The translations under genes were made by a program, and so were the position numbers. Source: an uncultured Ruminococcus sp. (lineage in GTDB: Bacteria > Bacillota > Clostridia > Oscillospirales > Acutalibacteraceae). Taken from it: DNA of 42,909 bases. Location: contig CADBOO010000041.1 of assembly GCA_902796225.1 (NCBI GenBank), positions 1 through 42,909 of the forward strand. Reading direction: 5' to 3'. Positions 17,891 to 25,024 of this stretch are shown here, piece by piece (the stretch's first letter is position 1; each line of letters begins with the position of its first letter). The notes beneath the pieces were generated by a model. It was not told the DNA's origin, ran no database searches, and saw only the letters and a list, made by a program, of their open reading frames with translations.

Positions 17891-17979
17891 CATTATCCTG
17901 AGTATACCGCAGAGGAAGGATACGGCGTCACAAATGCATGACTCCATCCTCTGCCTCTATTTCAAAGCCGTCGGGCTTT

Positions 17980-18010
17980 CCGTTCACCATTCACGATTCG
18001 CCGTTCACCG
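17980..18010 (-). repeat. Heptamer array at the 3' end of hydF
   Basis: Plus-strand phased units CCGTTCA, CCATTCA, CGATTCG, CCGTTCA. The hydF stop (TCA 17991-17993) lies inside, so the last HydF residues VNGES are encoded by the array. No hairpin core is evident. Confidence 0.7.
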
Positions 18011-19190
18011 GGCAGAGCGGCTTGAGTGCCCTGTCGAGGATGCCGTTCATCTTTGCGATCGCGATCCCGTAATTCACCATCGGAATCCCGGCGTTTGCCG
18101 CCGCCTGCTGGCGATACTGCATCTCTTTTTCGTTGAGCATACAGCCGCCGCAGTGGACAATCAGCCGATAATCGGACAGGTTCTCGGAAAAGCTTCCGCC
18201 GCTTGTGAATTCAAACAGCGGTTCTGCGCCCGTGTATTTTCTGATCCACGCGGGCAGCTTGACCGTCCCGATATCGCCGCACTGTCTGCGGTGGGTACAG
18301 CCCTCGCTGATGAGGACCCTGTCGCCGTCCTGCAGGCTGCCGAGAGCATCCGCACCTGCGATCAGGCTTTCGAGCCTGCCTTTATACCGTGCGAACAGCA
18401 CCGAAAAGCTCGTCATCGGGATCTCGTCCGGCGTATCCCTGCTGACTCTGCCGAACGCCTGCGAGTCGGTGACGACCAGCGCGGGCGGGTGTTTCAAGCC
18501 GTCGATCGCCGCCTTGAGCTCCTCCGGCTGACAGCAGATCACGCGACAGTGGTGATCCAGCAGCTCGCGCAGAACCTGCTGCTGCGGCAGGATGATCCTG
18601 CCCTTGGGCGCGGCGCCGTCGATCGGGATGACCAGAATCACAGCGTCGCCGTCTTCCACCAGATCCGCAACGATCTTCTTTTCCTTTTTCTCGTCCTTGA
18701 CGATCAGGGCGAGCTTTTCTTTCAGCTCGTCGATCCTGTCGCCCGTCAGCGCGCTGACATAGATCTCCTCGTCACGCGCGGTCGGGATCTCCGCCAGCAG
18801 ATCGGACTTGTTGTAAACGATGACGTGGGGCAGCTTGCGCTCTTTGAACTCTGCGACCAGCTCTTTGTCCGCATCGGTCAGTCCGACGGCGCCGTCAACG
18901 ACCAACACCGCGATATCGGTCTTTCTCAGCACTTCGCGCGTGCGCTCGACCCGTAATTCGCCCAGCGCACCGACGTCGTCAAAGCCGGGCGTGTCGATAA
19001 TGACCACAGGCCCCAGCGGCAGCAGCTCCATCGCCTTTTTGACGGGATCGGTAGTGGTTCCGAGGGTATCGGAGACCACCGAGATCCTTTGATTGGTCAC
19101 AGCGTTCACCACGCTGGATTTGCCGGCGTTCCGACGCCCGAAAAAGGCGATATGCGGTCGCTCGGCAGAAACGGTTGCATTCAATGACAT
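17991..19190 (-). CDS. hydF: [FeFe]-hydrogenase H-cluster maturation GTPase HydF
   Basis: A 399-residue scaffold GTPase that carries the 2Fe precursor before transfer to HydA. The GTPase domain has P-loop GRRNAGKSS (18-26), DTPGFDD (about 61-67) and NKSD. The C-terminal Fe-S domain has the family motif C-x-H ... H-C-x2-C: Cys298-Thr-His300, then His346, Cys347 and Cys350 (HCGGC), with 45 residues between the two histidines, as known for HydF. The ATG at 19188-19190 follows a GGAGG ribosome site. It lies downstream of hydG. The C-terminal tail after LKPLCP is repeat-derived and probably dispensable. Confidence 0.95.
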   Translation of the reverse strand: MSLNATVSAERPHIAFFGRRNAGKSSVVNAVTNQRISVVSDTLGTTTDPVKKAMELLPLGPVVIIDTPGFDDVGALGELRVERTREVLRKTDIAVLVVDGAVGLTDADKELVAEFKERKLPHVIVYNKSDLLAEIPTARDEEIYVSALTGDRIDELKEKLALIVKDEKKEKKIVADLVEDGDAVILVIPIDGAAPKGRIILPQQQVLRELLDHHCRVICCQPEELKAAIDGLKHPPALVVTDSQAFGRVSRDTPDEIPMTSFSVLFARYKGRLESLIAGADALGSLQDGDRVLISEGCTHRRQCGDIGTVKLPAWIRKYTGAEPLFEFTSGGSFSENLSDYRLIVHCGGCMLNEKEMQYRQQAAANAGIPMVNYGIAIAKMNGILDRALKPLCPVNGES

Positions 19191-19207
19191 GGTTTTCCTC
19201 CGAAAAA

Positions 19208-19273
19208 GGATAACGGATAACAGTTAAGGGAACCGGTGAGAACGGTCACTGATATCTGTCAACTGCTCACTGA
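19208..19273 (-). repeat. Composite repeat between hydG and hydF
   Basis: Plus strand: heptamers GGATAAC, GGATAAC, AGTTAAG (19208-19228), then a shortened core containing GTGA-GAACGG-TCAC (19236-19249). A second array, TCACTGA, TATCTGT, CAACTGC, TCACTGA (19246-19273), ends exactly at the hydG stop codon (CTA 19274-19276). Confidence 0.7.
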
Positions 19274-20722
19274 CTAAAAGCGAAAATCTCTCCGATTCGA
19301 GCTCTTGATATCCTCGATATTCTGTCTGGCGATCGCGCGCACCTTTTCCTTCGGGATCCTCTCAAGCTCGCGCTCGATCACCTCAAAACCGGTCTTTTTC
19401 GTTTCATCCGACGCGTAGTCCACCAGATACTCGGCGAGCGTCATCAGCGCGTTCGGGTGACAGCAGTTGAGGATCTGCCCTGACTTGCACAGCGACATAA
19501 AGCGATCGCCGGTTCTGCCCTCGCGGTAGCACGCGGTACAGAAGCTCGGGATATGACCGTTGTCCATCAACCACTTGACGACCTCGTCCAGCGTGCGCTG
19601 ATCGCTGACGTCGAACTGCTCGGTATCATGCGGACGCTCCGCCTCGGCATAGCCGCCGACAGAGGTACGCGAGCCGCCGGACACCTGACTGACGCCCAGA
19701 TTCAACAGCTTTGAGCGCACTTCTTCAGATTCGCGGGTCGAGATGATGATACCGGTATAGGGCACTGCCAGCCGGATGCATGCGGTAATCTTCTCAAAGA
19801 TCTCGTCCGAGATACCGCCGTCGAATTCATCGGGGTCGATATCGTCGGCACGCTTGACGCGCGGAACCGAGATCGTATGCGGGCCGACGCCGTGGACAGC
19901 CTCCAGATGCTCGGCGTGCATCAGCAGTCCCGCAAATTCATATTTGTACAGCTCCAGCCCGAACAGTACGCCTAAGCCGACGTCGTCGATGCCGCCCTCC
20001 ATCGCGCGGTCCATCGCCTCGGTGTGGTAATCGTAGTTGTGCTTGGGACCGGTGGGATGCAGCTGCAGATAGCTTTCCTTGTGGTAGGTCTCCTGGAACA
20101 GGATATAGGTACCGATGCCCGCGTCCTTCAGTCTGCGGTAATTCTCGACGGTGGTCGCCGCGATATTGACGTTGACCCTGCGGATGTCGCCGTTCTTATG
20201 ATGGACGCTGTAGATGGTCTTGATGCAGTCGAGGATATACTCGATCGGATTGTTGACCGGATCCTCACCGCTTTCGATCGCAAGGCGCTTGTGACCCATA
20301 TCCTGCAGGGCGATGACCTCTTTTTTGACCTCCTCCTGCGTCAGCTTGCGGCGCGGGATGGTCTTGTTCTTCAAATGATAAGGGCAGTAAACACAGCCGT
20401 TCACGCAGTAATTCGAGAGGTACAGCGGCGCAAAGATAACGATGCGGTTGCCGTAGAACGCCAGCTTGATCTCCTCCGCGATCTCAAAGATGCGTTTTTC
20501 CACCTCGGGATCCTCGCAGGCGAGCAGCACGGATGCCTCGCGGTGCGTCAGACCGTTGCACCGACAGCCGGTCGCGGTCGGGATCGGACGCGCCTTCTCG
20601 AGGATCTCGTTGATCAACTCCATATTGTTTTTGTTTGCCTCGGCATAAGCGAGGGTCTCGCGGATCTCCGCGTCGTTGATGAATTCTTCCGCGTGCATAG
20701 ACGCAGGATTATAAACAGCCAT
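19274..20722 (-). CDS. hydG: [FeFe]-hydrogenase H-cluster radical SAM maturase HydG
   Basis: A 482-residue radical SAM tyrosine lyase that makes the CO and cyanide ligands of the hydrogenase 2Fe subcluster. The radical SAM cysteines are in CVNGCVYC (Cys106, Cys110, Cys113). The C-terminal region FCTACYREGRTGDRFMSLCKSG carries the ligands of the auxiliary cluster. The N-terminal CRCNGLTHREASVLL block and the length fit HydG (ThiH-like). ATG 20720-20722 follows an AAAAGGAGAAG ribosome site. It lies between the TM1266-type regulator and hydF. hydE and the hydrogenase itself are not in the window. Confidence 0.96.
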   Translation of the reverse strand: MAVYNPASMHAEEFINDAEIRETLAYAEANKNNMELINEILEKARPIPTATGCRCNGLTHREASVLLACEDPEVEKRIFEIAEEIKLAFYGNRIVIFAPLYLSNYCVNGCVYCPYHLKNKTIPRRKLTQEEVKKEVIALQDMGHKRLAIESGEDPVNNPIEYILDCIKTIYSVHHKNGDIRRVNVNIAATTVENYRRLKDAGIGTYILFQETYHKESYLQLHPTGPKHNYDYHTEAMDRAMEGGIDDVGLGVLFGLELYKYEFAGLLMHAEHLEAVHGVGPHTISVPRVKRADDIDPDEFDGGISDEIFEKITACIRLAVPYTGIIISTRESEEVRSKLLNLGVSQVSGGSRTSVGGYAEAERPHDTEQFDVSDQRTLDEVVKWLMDNGHIPSFCTACYREGRTGDRFMSLCKSGQILNCCHPNALMTLAEYLVDYASDETKKTGFEVIERELERIPKEKVRAIARQNIEDIKSSNRRDFRF

Positions 20723-20742
20723 AAAACTTCTCCTTTTATCAT

Positions 20743-20791
20743 AGGAATCAGGTGAGGACGGAGTCCTCCCTTAACTCTTCATTCTTCATTA
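20743..20791 (-). repeat. Composite repeat between the TM1266-type gene and hydG
   Basis: Plus strand: the core AATCAGGT followed by hairpin GAGGAC-GGA-GTCCTC (20754-20768), then heptamers TTAACTC, TTCATTC, TTCATTA (20771-20791). The last heptamer contains the stop codon of the upstream gene (TTA 20789-20791). Confidence 0.8.
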
Positions 20792-21034
20792 AATAGATGC
20801 ATACGCCGTCTTCACACTCACGCCCGACAGCGAGCCGATCCTGCCGCTCAGAGCGGCGATCTTATCCTGCGGCGCATCGACCGCTACGCTGATCAGCCGC
20901 AGACGGCGTTCCTTATACGGCACGCCCATCCGTCCGATCACATAGTCCGAAAAGCCCGACAGCAGCCTGTTGATCTCATCTGTCGCGCCGTCGTTTTCGA
21001 CGATGATGCTGATCACAGCAACGCGTGTATCCAT
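20789..21034 (-). CDS. TM1266-family iron-only hydrogenase system regulator
   Basis: An 81-residue ACT-like small protein of the family found with hydE/hydF/hydG (putative regulator, Thermotoga TM1266 type). The sequence MDTRVAVISIIVENDGATDEINRLLSGFSDYVIGRMGVPYKERRLRLISVAVDAP has the family pattern, with NrdR-unrelated beta-alpha-beta organisation as in NikR-type C-terminal domains. Its exact role is not established. The start ATG 21032-21034 follows AAGGAGG; an upstream extension of 14 residues is rejected because it begins before that site. It is the first gene of the hydG-hydF operon. Confidence 0.85.
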   Translation of the reverse strand: MDTRVAVISIIVENDGATDEINRLLSGFSDYVIGRMGVPYKERRLRLISVAVDAPQDKIAALSGRIGSLSGVSVKTAYASI

Positions 21035-21062
21035 CGCAAAACCTCCTTGTGCGCCTTCGGCG

Positions 21063-21122
21063 CGGTGAACCATCATCGGTGAATAATGAATGGTTTCGGG
21101 AGGACGCTGTCCTCACCCGATT
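21063..21122 (+). repeat. Composite repeat in opposite orientation, in the leader of the hydrogenase operon
   Basis: Plus strand: heptamers CGGTGAA, CCATCAT, CGGTGAA, TAATGAA, TGGTTTC (21063-21097), then the core GGGAGGAC-GCT-GTCCTCACCCGATT (hairpin 21100-21114). Elsewhere this order is read on the minus strand, so this copy is inverted. Confidence 0.72.
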
Positions 21123-21196
21123 GAATAAACATCTCCGGCTGATACCGATATCCGCCGAAAGCCGTCAGGCGTTCCCGTTGTGATTCGCCATTCACT

Positions 21197-21221
21197 AAAA
21201 AAACCGTACCTAACGGCACGG
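21197..21221 (-). terminator. Intrinsic terminator inside the leader of the hydrogenase operon
   Basis: Minus strand: CCGTGCC-GTTA-GGTACGG (7 bp with one G-T pair) followed by seven T. It lies about 90-110 nt after the predicted transcription start and 160 nt before the first gene, the position expected for transcription attenuation. Confidence 0.72.
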
Positions 21222-21234
21222 CAAACACAAGCAG

Positions 21235-21252
21235 ACCTGCCGATCGGCAGGT
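21235..21252. promoter_or_regulatory. 18-bp perfect palindrome in the hydrogenase-operon leader
   Basis: ACCTGCCGATCGGCAGGT is fully self-complementary. In RNA it would form a 7-bp stem with a GATC tetraloop immediately upstream of the terminator; in DNA it could be a repressor site. It belongs to an uncharacterised leader that may be a riboswitch or another attenuator. Confidence 0.6.
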
Positions 21253-21315
21253 TTTCTCCGGTATTGTCGTCCCTTTCACGCAGGCGTACCTTGATGTCAG
21301 GTAACTGATGGTATG

Positions 21316-21344
21316 ATTATACCATACCGTTTGCCGATAGTCAA
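21316..21344 (-). promoter_or_regulatory. Sigma-A promoter of the TM1266-hydG-hydF operon
   Basis: Minus strand: -35 TTGACT (21339-21344), 17-nt spacer, -10 TATAAT (21316-21321). Predicted start near 21309, giving a leader of about 275 nt. Confidence 0.8.
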
Positions 21345-21385
21345 TGTAAAACCGCCCCAAAACCCGTGCCAATCGGCAAATTCCG

Positions 21386-21415
21386 TTGACAAGCCTCGGA
21401 TCACTATAGTATAAT
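21386..21415 (+). promoter_or_regulatory. Sigma-A promoter of the acyltransferase gene
   Basis: -35 TTGACA (21386-21391), 18-nt spacer, -10 TATAAT (21410-21415). The -10 box overlaps an ATG at 21414, which argues that this ATG is not the translation start. Confidence 0.75.
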
Positions 21416-21452
21416 GTCTTTGTCTTCGATTATGCCGATGCAGGAGCAAACA

Positions 21453-22532
21453 ATGACAGAAACAACAAAACCCCGTATTTTTAAATATGATAATGTCAAG
21501 CTGCTGGCGATCATTCTGGTCGTCATCGGCAGCTTTGCAAACGAATTTGCAGACAAAAGCGATTTATTCAGCAGTTGGTTCGTTTTCTGCTCGTCCTTTA
21601 CCGCGCCGCTGTTCGTCTTTCTCAGCGGCTTGTTTCAGAAGCAGTATACTGCCGACCGCAAGCTGAATCTTTGCAAGATCACCGCCTATCTTCTGCTCGG
21701 CGTGCTGCTCAAGCTTTTGATCGCAGTCGTCAGGATTCTTGACGGCGACGAGCTGTGGTTCGATGAATTCCTCTCCGGTTCGGGGATGGAATGGTATCTG
21801 TTTGTGATCGCCGGCTACATGGCGACCATGTACCTGCTGCGCAGCGTCAACCGCTATGTCATGCTGGCGGTATCCGTCGTGATCGGCGTCGCCGCAGGAT
21901 TCCTGCCGTTCAGCGAATTCCTGTACATCATGCGGTATCTGGTATTCCTGCCGTTTTATGTCGCAGGATACTGGCTCTCACCGATGAAGGTGCGCCGCTT
22001 TACCCACAGGCTGAACGTCAAGCTGGCGGGCGTCGCATTCATCTTCATCTATTTTGTCCTGTGCTTCCGTGAGCGCAAGACCCTTTATCCCCTGCAAATT
22101 CTCTTTACCGGCGACCATTGTTACGCCGATGTTCCGCTCGAGGGCTTTACCGTATGGTACCGTCTGCTGTGCTACGGGATCTCCGCAGTGCTGATCATCT
22201 CGGTGACCGCGTGTGTGCCGAACCGCAAGTTCCCCGTGCTGACGAAGCTCGGCCGCAACACCCTCGGCGTGTACTTCTGGCATTATCCGATCGTCCTGCT
22301 GTTGTGGTATCTGGGCGTGATGGATCTGTTTATCCCGCTGGGTGATCCGCTGTGGAAGTATCTGATGCTGGTCGCCGCGGCTGCGCTGGCGCTGCTGTTA
22401 TCGCTGCCGATATTCTCCCTGCCCCTGCGAAAGCTCATCGAGCTGATCGGGCGCATCCCGCGCAAGGTCTGTCTGATCATCGCGCTCGTCATTATCGCCG
22501 GAGCCGTAATCGCCCGCATCGTCTTTGCCTGA
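21453..22532 (+). CDS. Acyltransferase family 3 integral membrane protein
   Basis: A 359-residue polytopic membrane protein with about ten hydrophobic segments. The N-terminus RIFKYDNVKLLAIILVVIGSF resembles the start of acyltransferase-3 proteins (PF01757), which move acetyl or other acyl groups to cell-surface sugars or peptidoglycan. FLSGLF, YWLSPMKVRRF and LGRNTLGVYFWHYPIV are further family-like blocks. The usual N-terminal catalytic His motif is not obvious, so the transfer activity is unproven. ATG 21453 follows CAGGAG; an earlier ATG at 21414 sits on the -10 box. The next gene starts 27 nt downstream and is probably co-transcribed. Confidence 0.8.
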   Translation: MTETTKPRIFKYDNVKLLAIILVVIGSFANEFADKSDLFSSWFVFCSSFTAPLFVFLSGLFQKQYTADRKLNLCKITAYLLLGVLLKLLIAVVRILDGDELWFDEFLSGSGMEWYLFVIAGYMATMYLLRSVNRYVMLAVSVVIGVAAGFLPFSEFLYIMRYLVFLPFYVAGYWLSPMKVRRFTHRLNVKLAGVAFIFIYFVLCFRERKTLYPLQILFTGDHCYADVPLEGFTVWYRLLCYGISAVLIISVTACVPNRKFPVLTKLGRNTLGVYFWHYPIVLLLWYLGVMDLFIPLGDPLWKYLMLVAAAALALLLSLPIFSLPLRKLIELIGRIPRKVCLIIALVIIAGAVIARIVFA

Positions 22533-22559
22533 GTCATCAATACCCGAGGAGCATCATCC

Positions 22560-23273
22560 ATGCCGAATTATCGAATCGCCGAAATGAATATCGCCGTAGA
22601 GCCGCGCTATGACTATACAAAGCGCCTGCTTGCGGACTATGCTGTCGACGACAGCGAGTGTGAGCTGTCCGTCACGGTGACCGATGAAATGATCGCCTAT
22701 GAGCAAAAACTCAACATAGACATCCACGGCGAAAAAATGAACGACGCGCCGTGCGAAGCGGTCGCGATCCTCCGGGTCATCTGTGACCATATCATTCACC
22801 GCGGCGGATTCTTTCTCCATTGTTCCTGCCTGAAATACCGCGGCAAAGCCGTCATCTTCACCGCCCCGTCGGGTACGGGAAAAAGCACGCATGCCGATCT
22901 GTGGATGAAGCATTTCGGCGACGCTGTCGAGATGATCAACGACGACAAGCCGCTTGTCCGCGAACAGGAGGACGGCTTCGTGATCTACGGCACCCCGTGG
23001 CGCGGCAAGCACAGCCGCGGCGCAAATATCAGCGCGCCCATCGGCGCGGTCTTTTTCCTCGCTCAGGCGCCCGAAAATTCCGTCGAGCCCGTCGACAGCT
23101 TCACCGCACTGAGCCTGTTGATGCAGCAGACGGTCATCCCGCGCGGAAAAGAAGATACCTCCGCCCTGCTCGAAATGCTCGGCAGACTGATCGAACAGGT
23201 GCCGATGTACCGCCTTTGCTGCAATATCTCCGACGAAGCGGTCACGACCGCCCACGGCGTCCTCGATTTCTGA
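22560..23273 (+). CDS. HPr-kinase-like P-loop protein
   Basis: A 237-residue protein with a central domain resembling HPr kinase/phosphatase-like folds. The pattern is FFLHCSCLKYRGKAVIFTAPSGTGKSTHADLW, with Walker A at residues 102-110, then MINDDKPLV as the likely metal-binding acidic motif. The N-terminal 70 residues are not recognised. Relatives often occur with peptide-modification or cell-envelope genes, but the substrate is unknown. ATG 22560 follows a GAGGAG ribosome site 27 nt after the acyltransferase stop, so both are probably one transcript. It is not the authentic HprK of carbon catabolite control, because the N-terminal domain and the capsid-like motif are missing. Confidence 0.72.
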   Translation: MPNYRIAEMNIAVEPRYDYTKRLLADYAVDDSECELSVTVTDEMIAYEQKLNIDIHGEKMNDAPCEAVAILRVICDHIIHRGGFFLHCSCLKYRGKAVIFTAPSGTGKSTHADLWMKHFGDAVEMINDDKPLVREQEDGFVIYGTPWRGKHSRGANISAPIGAVFFLAQAPENSVEPVDSFTALSLLMQQTVIPRGKEDTSALLEMLGRLIEQVPMYRLCCNISDEAVTTAHGVLDF

Positions 23274-23295
23274 CGATCCCCGAATCGCTGACCAC

Positions 23296-23327
23296 TAAAA
23301 AACTCCCCTTCCGAAGGGGAGTTTTTC
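23296..23327. terminator. Bidirectional intrinsic terminator
   Basis: ACTCCCCTT-CCG-AAGGGGAGT is flanked by A-runs on the left and T-runs on the right. It can end the plus-strand kinase-like gene and the minus-strand VanW gene. Confidence 0.85.
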
Positions 23328-23394
23328 TATGCTTATTTTTCTATGCTTATCCTAATCCCGATCAGGAAGTGCAAATATCTATTTGGGATTCGTA

Positions 23395-24783
23395 TTACTT
23401 TGTGTAGTACGTCGATTCGGGCAGCTCTTCTTTTTTGACCTTTTCGCCGCCCAGATAATAGGTTCGCCACGCTTTGACGGTATACGAATCCTTCTTTTGC
23501 TCGGGATCCGAGGTCGTGACCTTGATCTGGTCAAACTCCGAATTCGGCAGACCGTAGATCTCACAGGTCAGCTTTGTTCCCGACATCCAGCACTTCATGA
23601 ACAGCTGATAGCTGAAAGGATTGCTCAGCTTCAGATCCAGATTGCCGTAGTCGATGGTCGCGTCGCGGCCGGCGTCGACATAAGTCGACTTGTAATAGTG
23701 ACAGTAGCGTTCCTCGATCCCCATCCCGCTGAGGATCCCCGCGTTATAGATGGTGGTCGACGACTGACAGATCCCGCCGCCGATACCGGTACCGGTCTTG
23801 CCGTCCACGATCACGCCCGCTTCCTTATAGCCGTTGGATTCCAGATTCGAGTCGCCGGTGTGGTCATTGAACGACCATGTCTCGCCCGGCTCGATGATAG
23901 AGCCGTTGCATGCCTTGAGCGAGATCTTCATATTATGATTGCCGTTTTCGTTGTTGGTGGATTCGGTAGAGTACGACGCCAGCTTTTTGATATTGCCGCG
24001 CAGGTATTCGGCGGTCATCGACGGCTCGATCGTATCGATCTTTGCCTTAACGGTACCGGATACGTTTGCATCCTTGAACACCGCCTTCAGCTTCTTTGTC
24101 AGATCGTCCTTGTCAAGCTGCTGACCCGTCTTTTCCTCCTGATACGTGAACATATCGTCAGCGCTTGGGTCGAATGCGCTGACCCGGGCGTCCTCAGGCT
24201 CAACATAGACTTCCTTTGCGATCTTCTCAACGATCTTCCCGATGGCAGAAGTATCCGTCGTCATCGTGATCGTATAGCGCTGTTCCTCTTTATCAAAACC
24301 TTTTTCGGCAGAGTACGCCTTGATTTCTTCAAAGACCTCGTCGGTATCGAAGCTGCACGGAAATTCCTTCTGCGTCAGGTGCAGCGTCTTTTTGCCGACC
24401 TTGACGTCGACTTTCACCTGTGCCGCCAGATCATTCTCGATATCGGTCAACACCGCGCGCGCATCGTCCATCGGCATCCCGCCTATCGCAACGTCATTGA
24501 CATAGATATCGTCGGCGACGATCGAAGTCGAGCCGGTGCTCTCATACAGATACTGATAGATACAGTTGCCGAGTCCCACGCCGCCCGCGGCGATCACCCC
24601 AACCAGCACAACGATCAGACCGATCAGCAAAACTGCTTTCGGCTTTGATCTCTTCGGCTTGTCCGTGTCGGGCTCAGCGTCCTGTGTTTTCCCGCTTTCG
24701 GTCTTTTCCGACTCTTCCCGATCCCGTTCTTCTATTTTTGTCTTTTCCTTTTTCATCGTCATCATCTGCCCCGGGCAAATCAT
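23395..24783 (-). CDS. VanW family protein with peptidoglycan-binding-like domain
   Basis: About 462 residues. A charged cytoplasmic N-terminus is followed by one transmembrane segment (about 47-70, KAVLLIGLIVVLVGVIAAGGVGL). Two repeats of a YoaR-type putative peptidoglycan-binding domain (PF12229) come next, each beginning IYVNDVAIGGMPMDDA-like. The VanW domain then reads ETWSFNDHTG...GIGGGICQSSTTIYNA. A C-terminal region of about 80 residues follows. The family is linked to the cell envelope; the original VanW lies in vancomycin-resistance clusters, but most members are not resistance proteins. Two in-frame starts are possible: ATG 24783, with AAGGA seven nt upstream (chosen), or ATG 24804. 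Confidence 0.87.
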   Translation of the reverse strand: MICPGQMMTMKKEKTKIEERDREESEKTESGKTQDAEPDTDKPKRSKPKAVLLIGLIVVLVGVIAAGGVGLGNCIYQYLYESTGSTSIVADDIYVNDVAIGGMPMDDARAVLTDIENDLAAQVKVDVKVGKKTLHLTQKEFPCSFDTDEVFEEIKAYSAEKGFDKEEQRYTITMTTDTSAIGKIVEKIAKEVYVEPEDARVSAFDPSADDMFTYQEEKTGQQLDKDDLTKKLKAVFKDANVSGTVKAKIDTIEPSMTAEYLRGNIKKLASYSTESTNNENGNHNMKISLKACNGSIIEPGETWSFNDHTGDSNLESNGYKEAGVIVDGKTGTGIGGGICQSSTTIYNAGILSGMGIEERYCHYYKSTYVDAGRDATIDYGNLDLKLSNPFSYQLFMKCWMSGTKLTCEIYGLPNSEFDQIKVTTSDPEQKKDSYTVKAWRTYYLGGEKVKKEELPESTYYTK

Positions 24784-24984
24784 AGATTTTTCCTTATATA
24801 TCATAACCCTATCCGCTGTATTTTATTTTCTGAATAAGAATTATTAAAAAACTGTCATCACCCCTGAAGTTCGATCCCGCCCCTGCGGGCTCTGTCACAT
24901 ATGCCGCAGGATCGTATACCCATCGCTCGTACGCGCACAACGTATAGCTGAACGGGGACGATCCATCATTTTTGCTTTATCTAA

Positions 24985-25013
24985 AGGAAAAAGCCTTCCT
25001 GTTCGGAAGGCTC
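24985..25013 (-). terminator. Intrinsic terminator of the 210-residue zinc-ribbon protein gene
   Basis: Minus strand: AGCCTTCC-GAAC-AGGAAGGCT followed by a T-run. The remaining sequence to the VanW gene is non-coding, with no clear signal. Confidence 0.7.
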
Positions 25014-25024
25014 TGTGAGATTCG

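Larger units (their letters stand above)
21035..21452. other. Divergent control region of the hydrogenase-maturation operon and the acyltransferase gene
   Basis: Contains, from right to left: the acyltransferase promoter, the minus-strand promoter, a leader of about 275 nt with an 18-bp palindrome and an intrinsic terminator, an inverted copy of the composite repeat, and the ribosome site of the TM1266-type gene. No protein gene is supported; a 99-residue minus-strand open frame at 21073-21372 overlaps the promoter and terminator and is rejected. Confidence 0.7.

Noticed and set aside
21222..21309. Assignment of the hydrogenase-operon leader to GEMM (c-di-GMP), mini-ykkC, ZTP or THF riboswitches
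   Set aside because: Isolated similarity such as AAGGGACG or GGGACGAC exists, but the conserved cores of these classes are not present as a whole.
21073..21372. 99-codon minus-strand frame upstream of the TM1266-type gene
   Set aside because: It overlaps the operon promoter, the terminator and an inverted repeat copy and has no ribosome site.
23383..24648. 421-codon plus-strand open frame antisense to the VanW gene
   Set aside because: The VanW protein on the minus strand has diagnostic motifs; this frame has none.
24805..24984. A minus-strand frame of about 50 codons between the VanW and zinc-ribbon genes (SSPFSYTLCAYERWVYDPAAYV...)
   Set aside because: No start with ribosome site and no recognised family; left as non-coding, though it could be a gene remnant.
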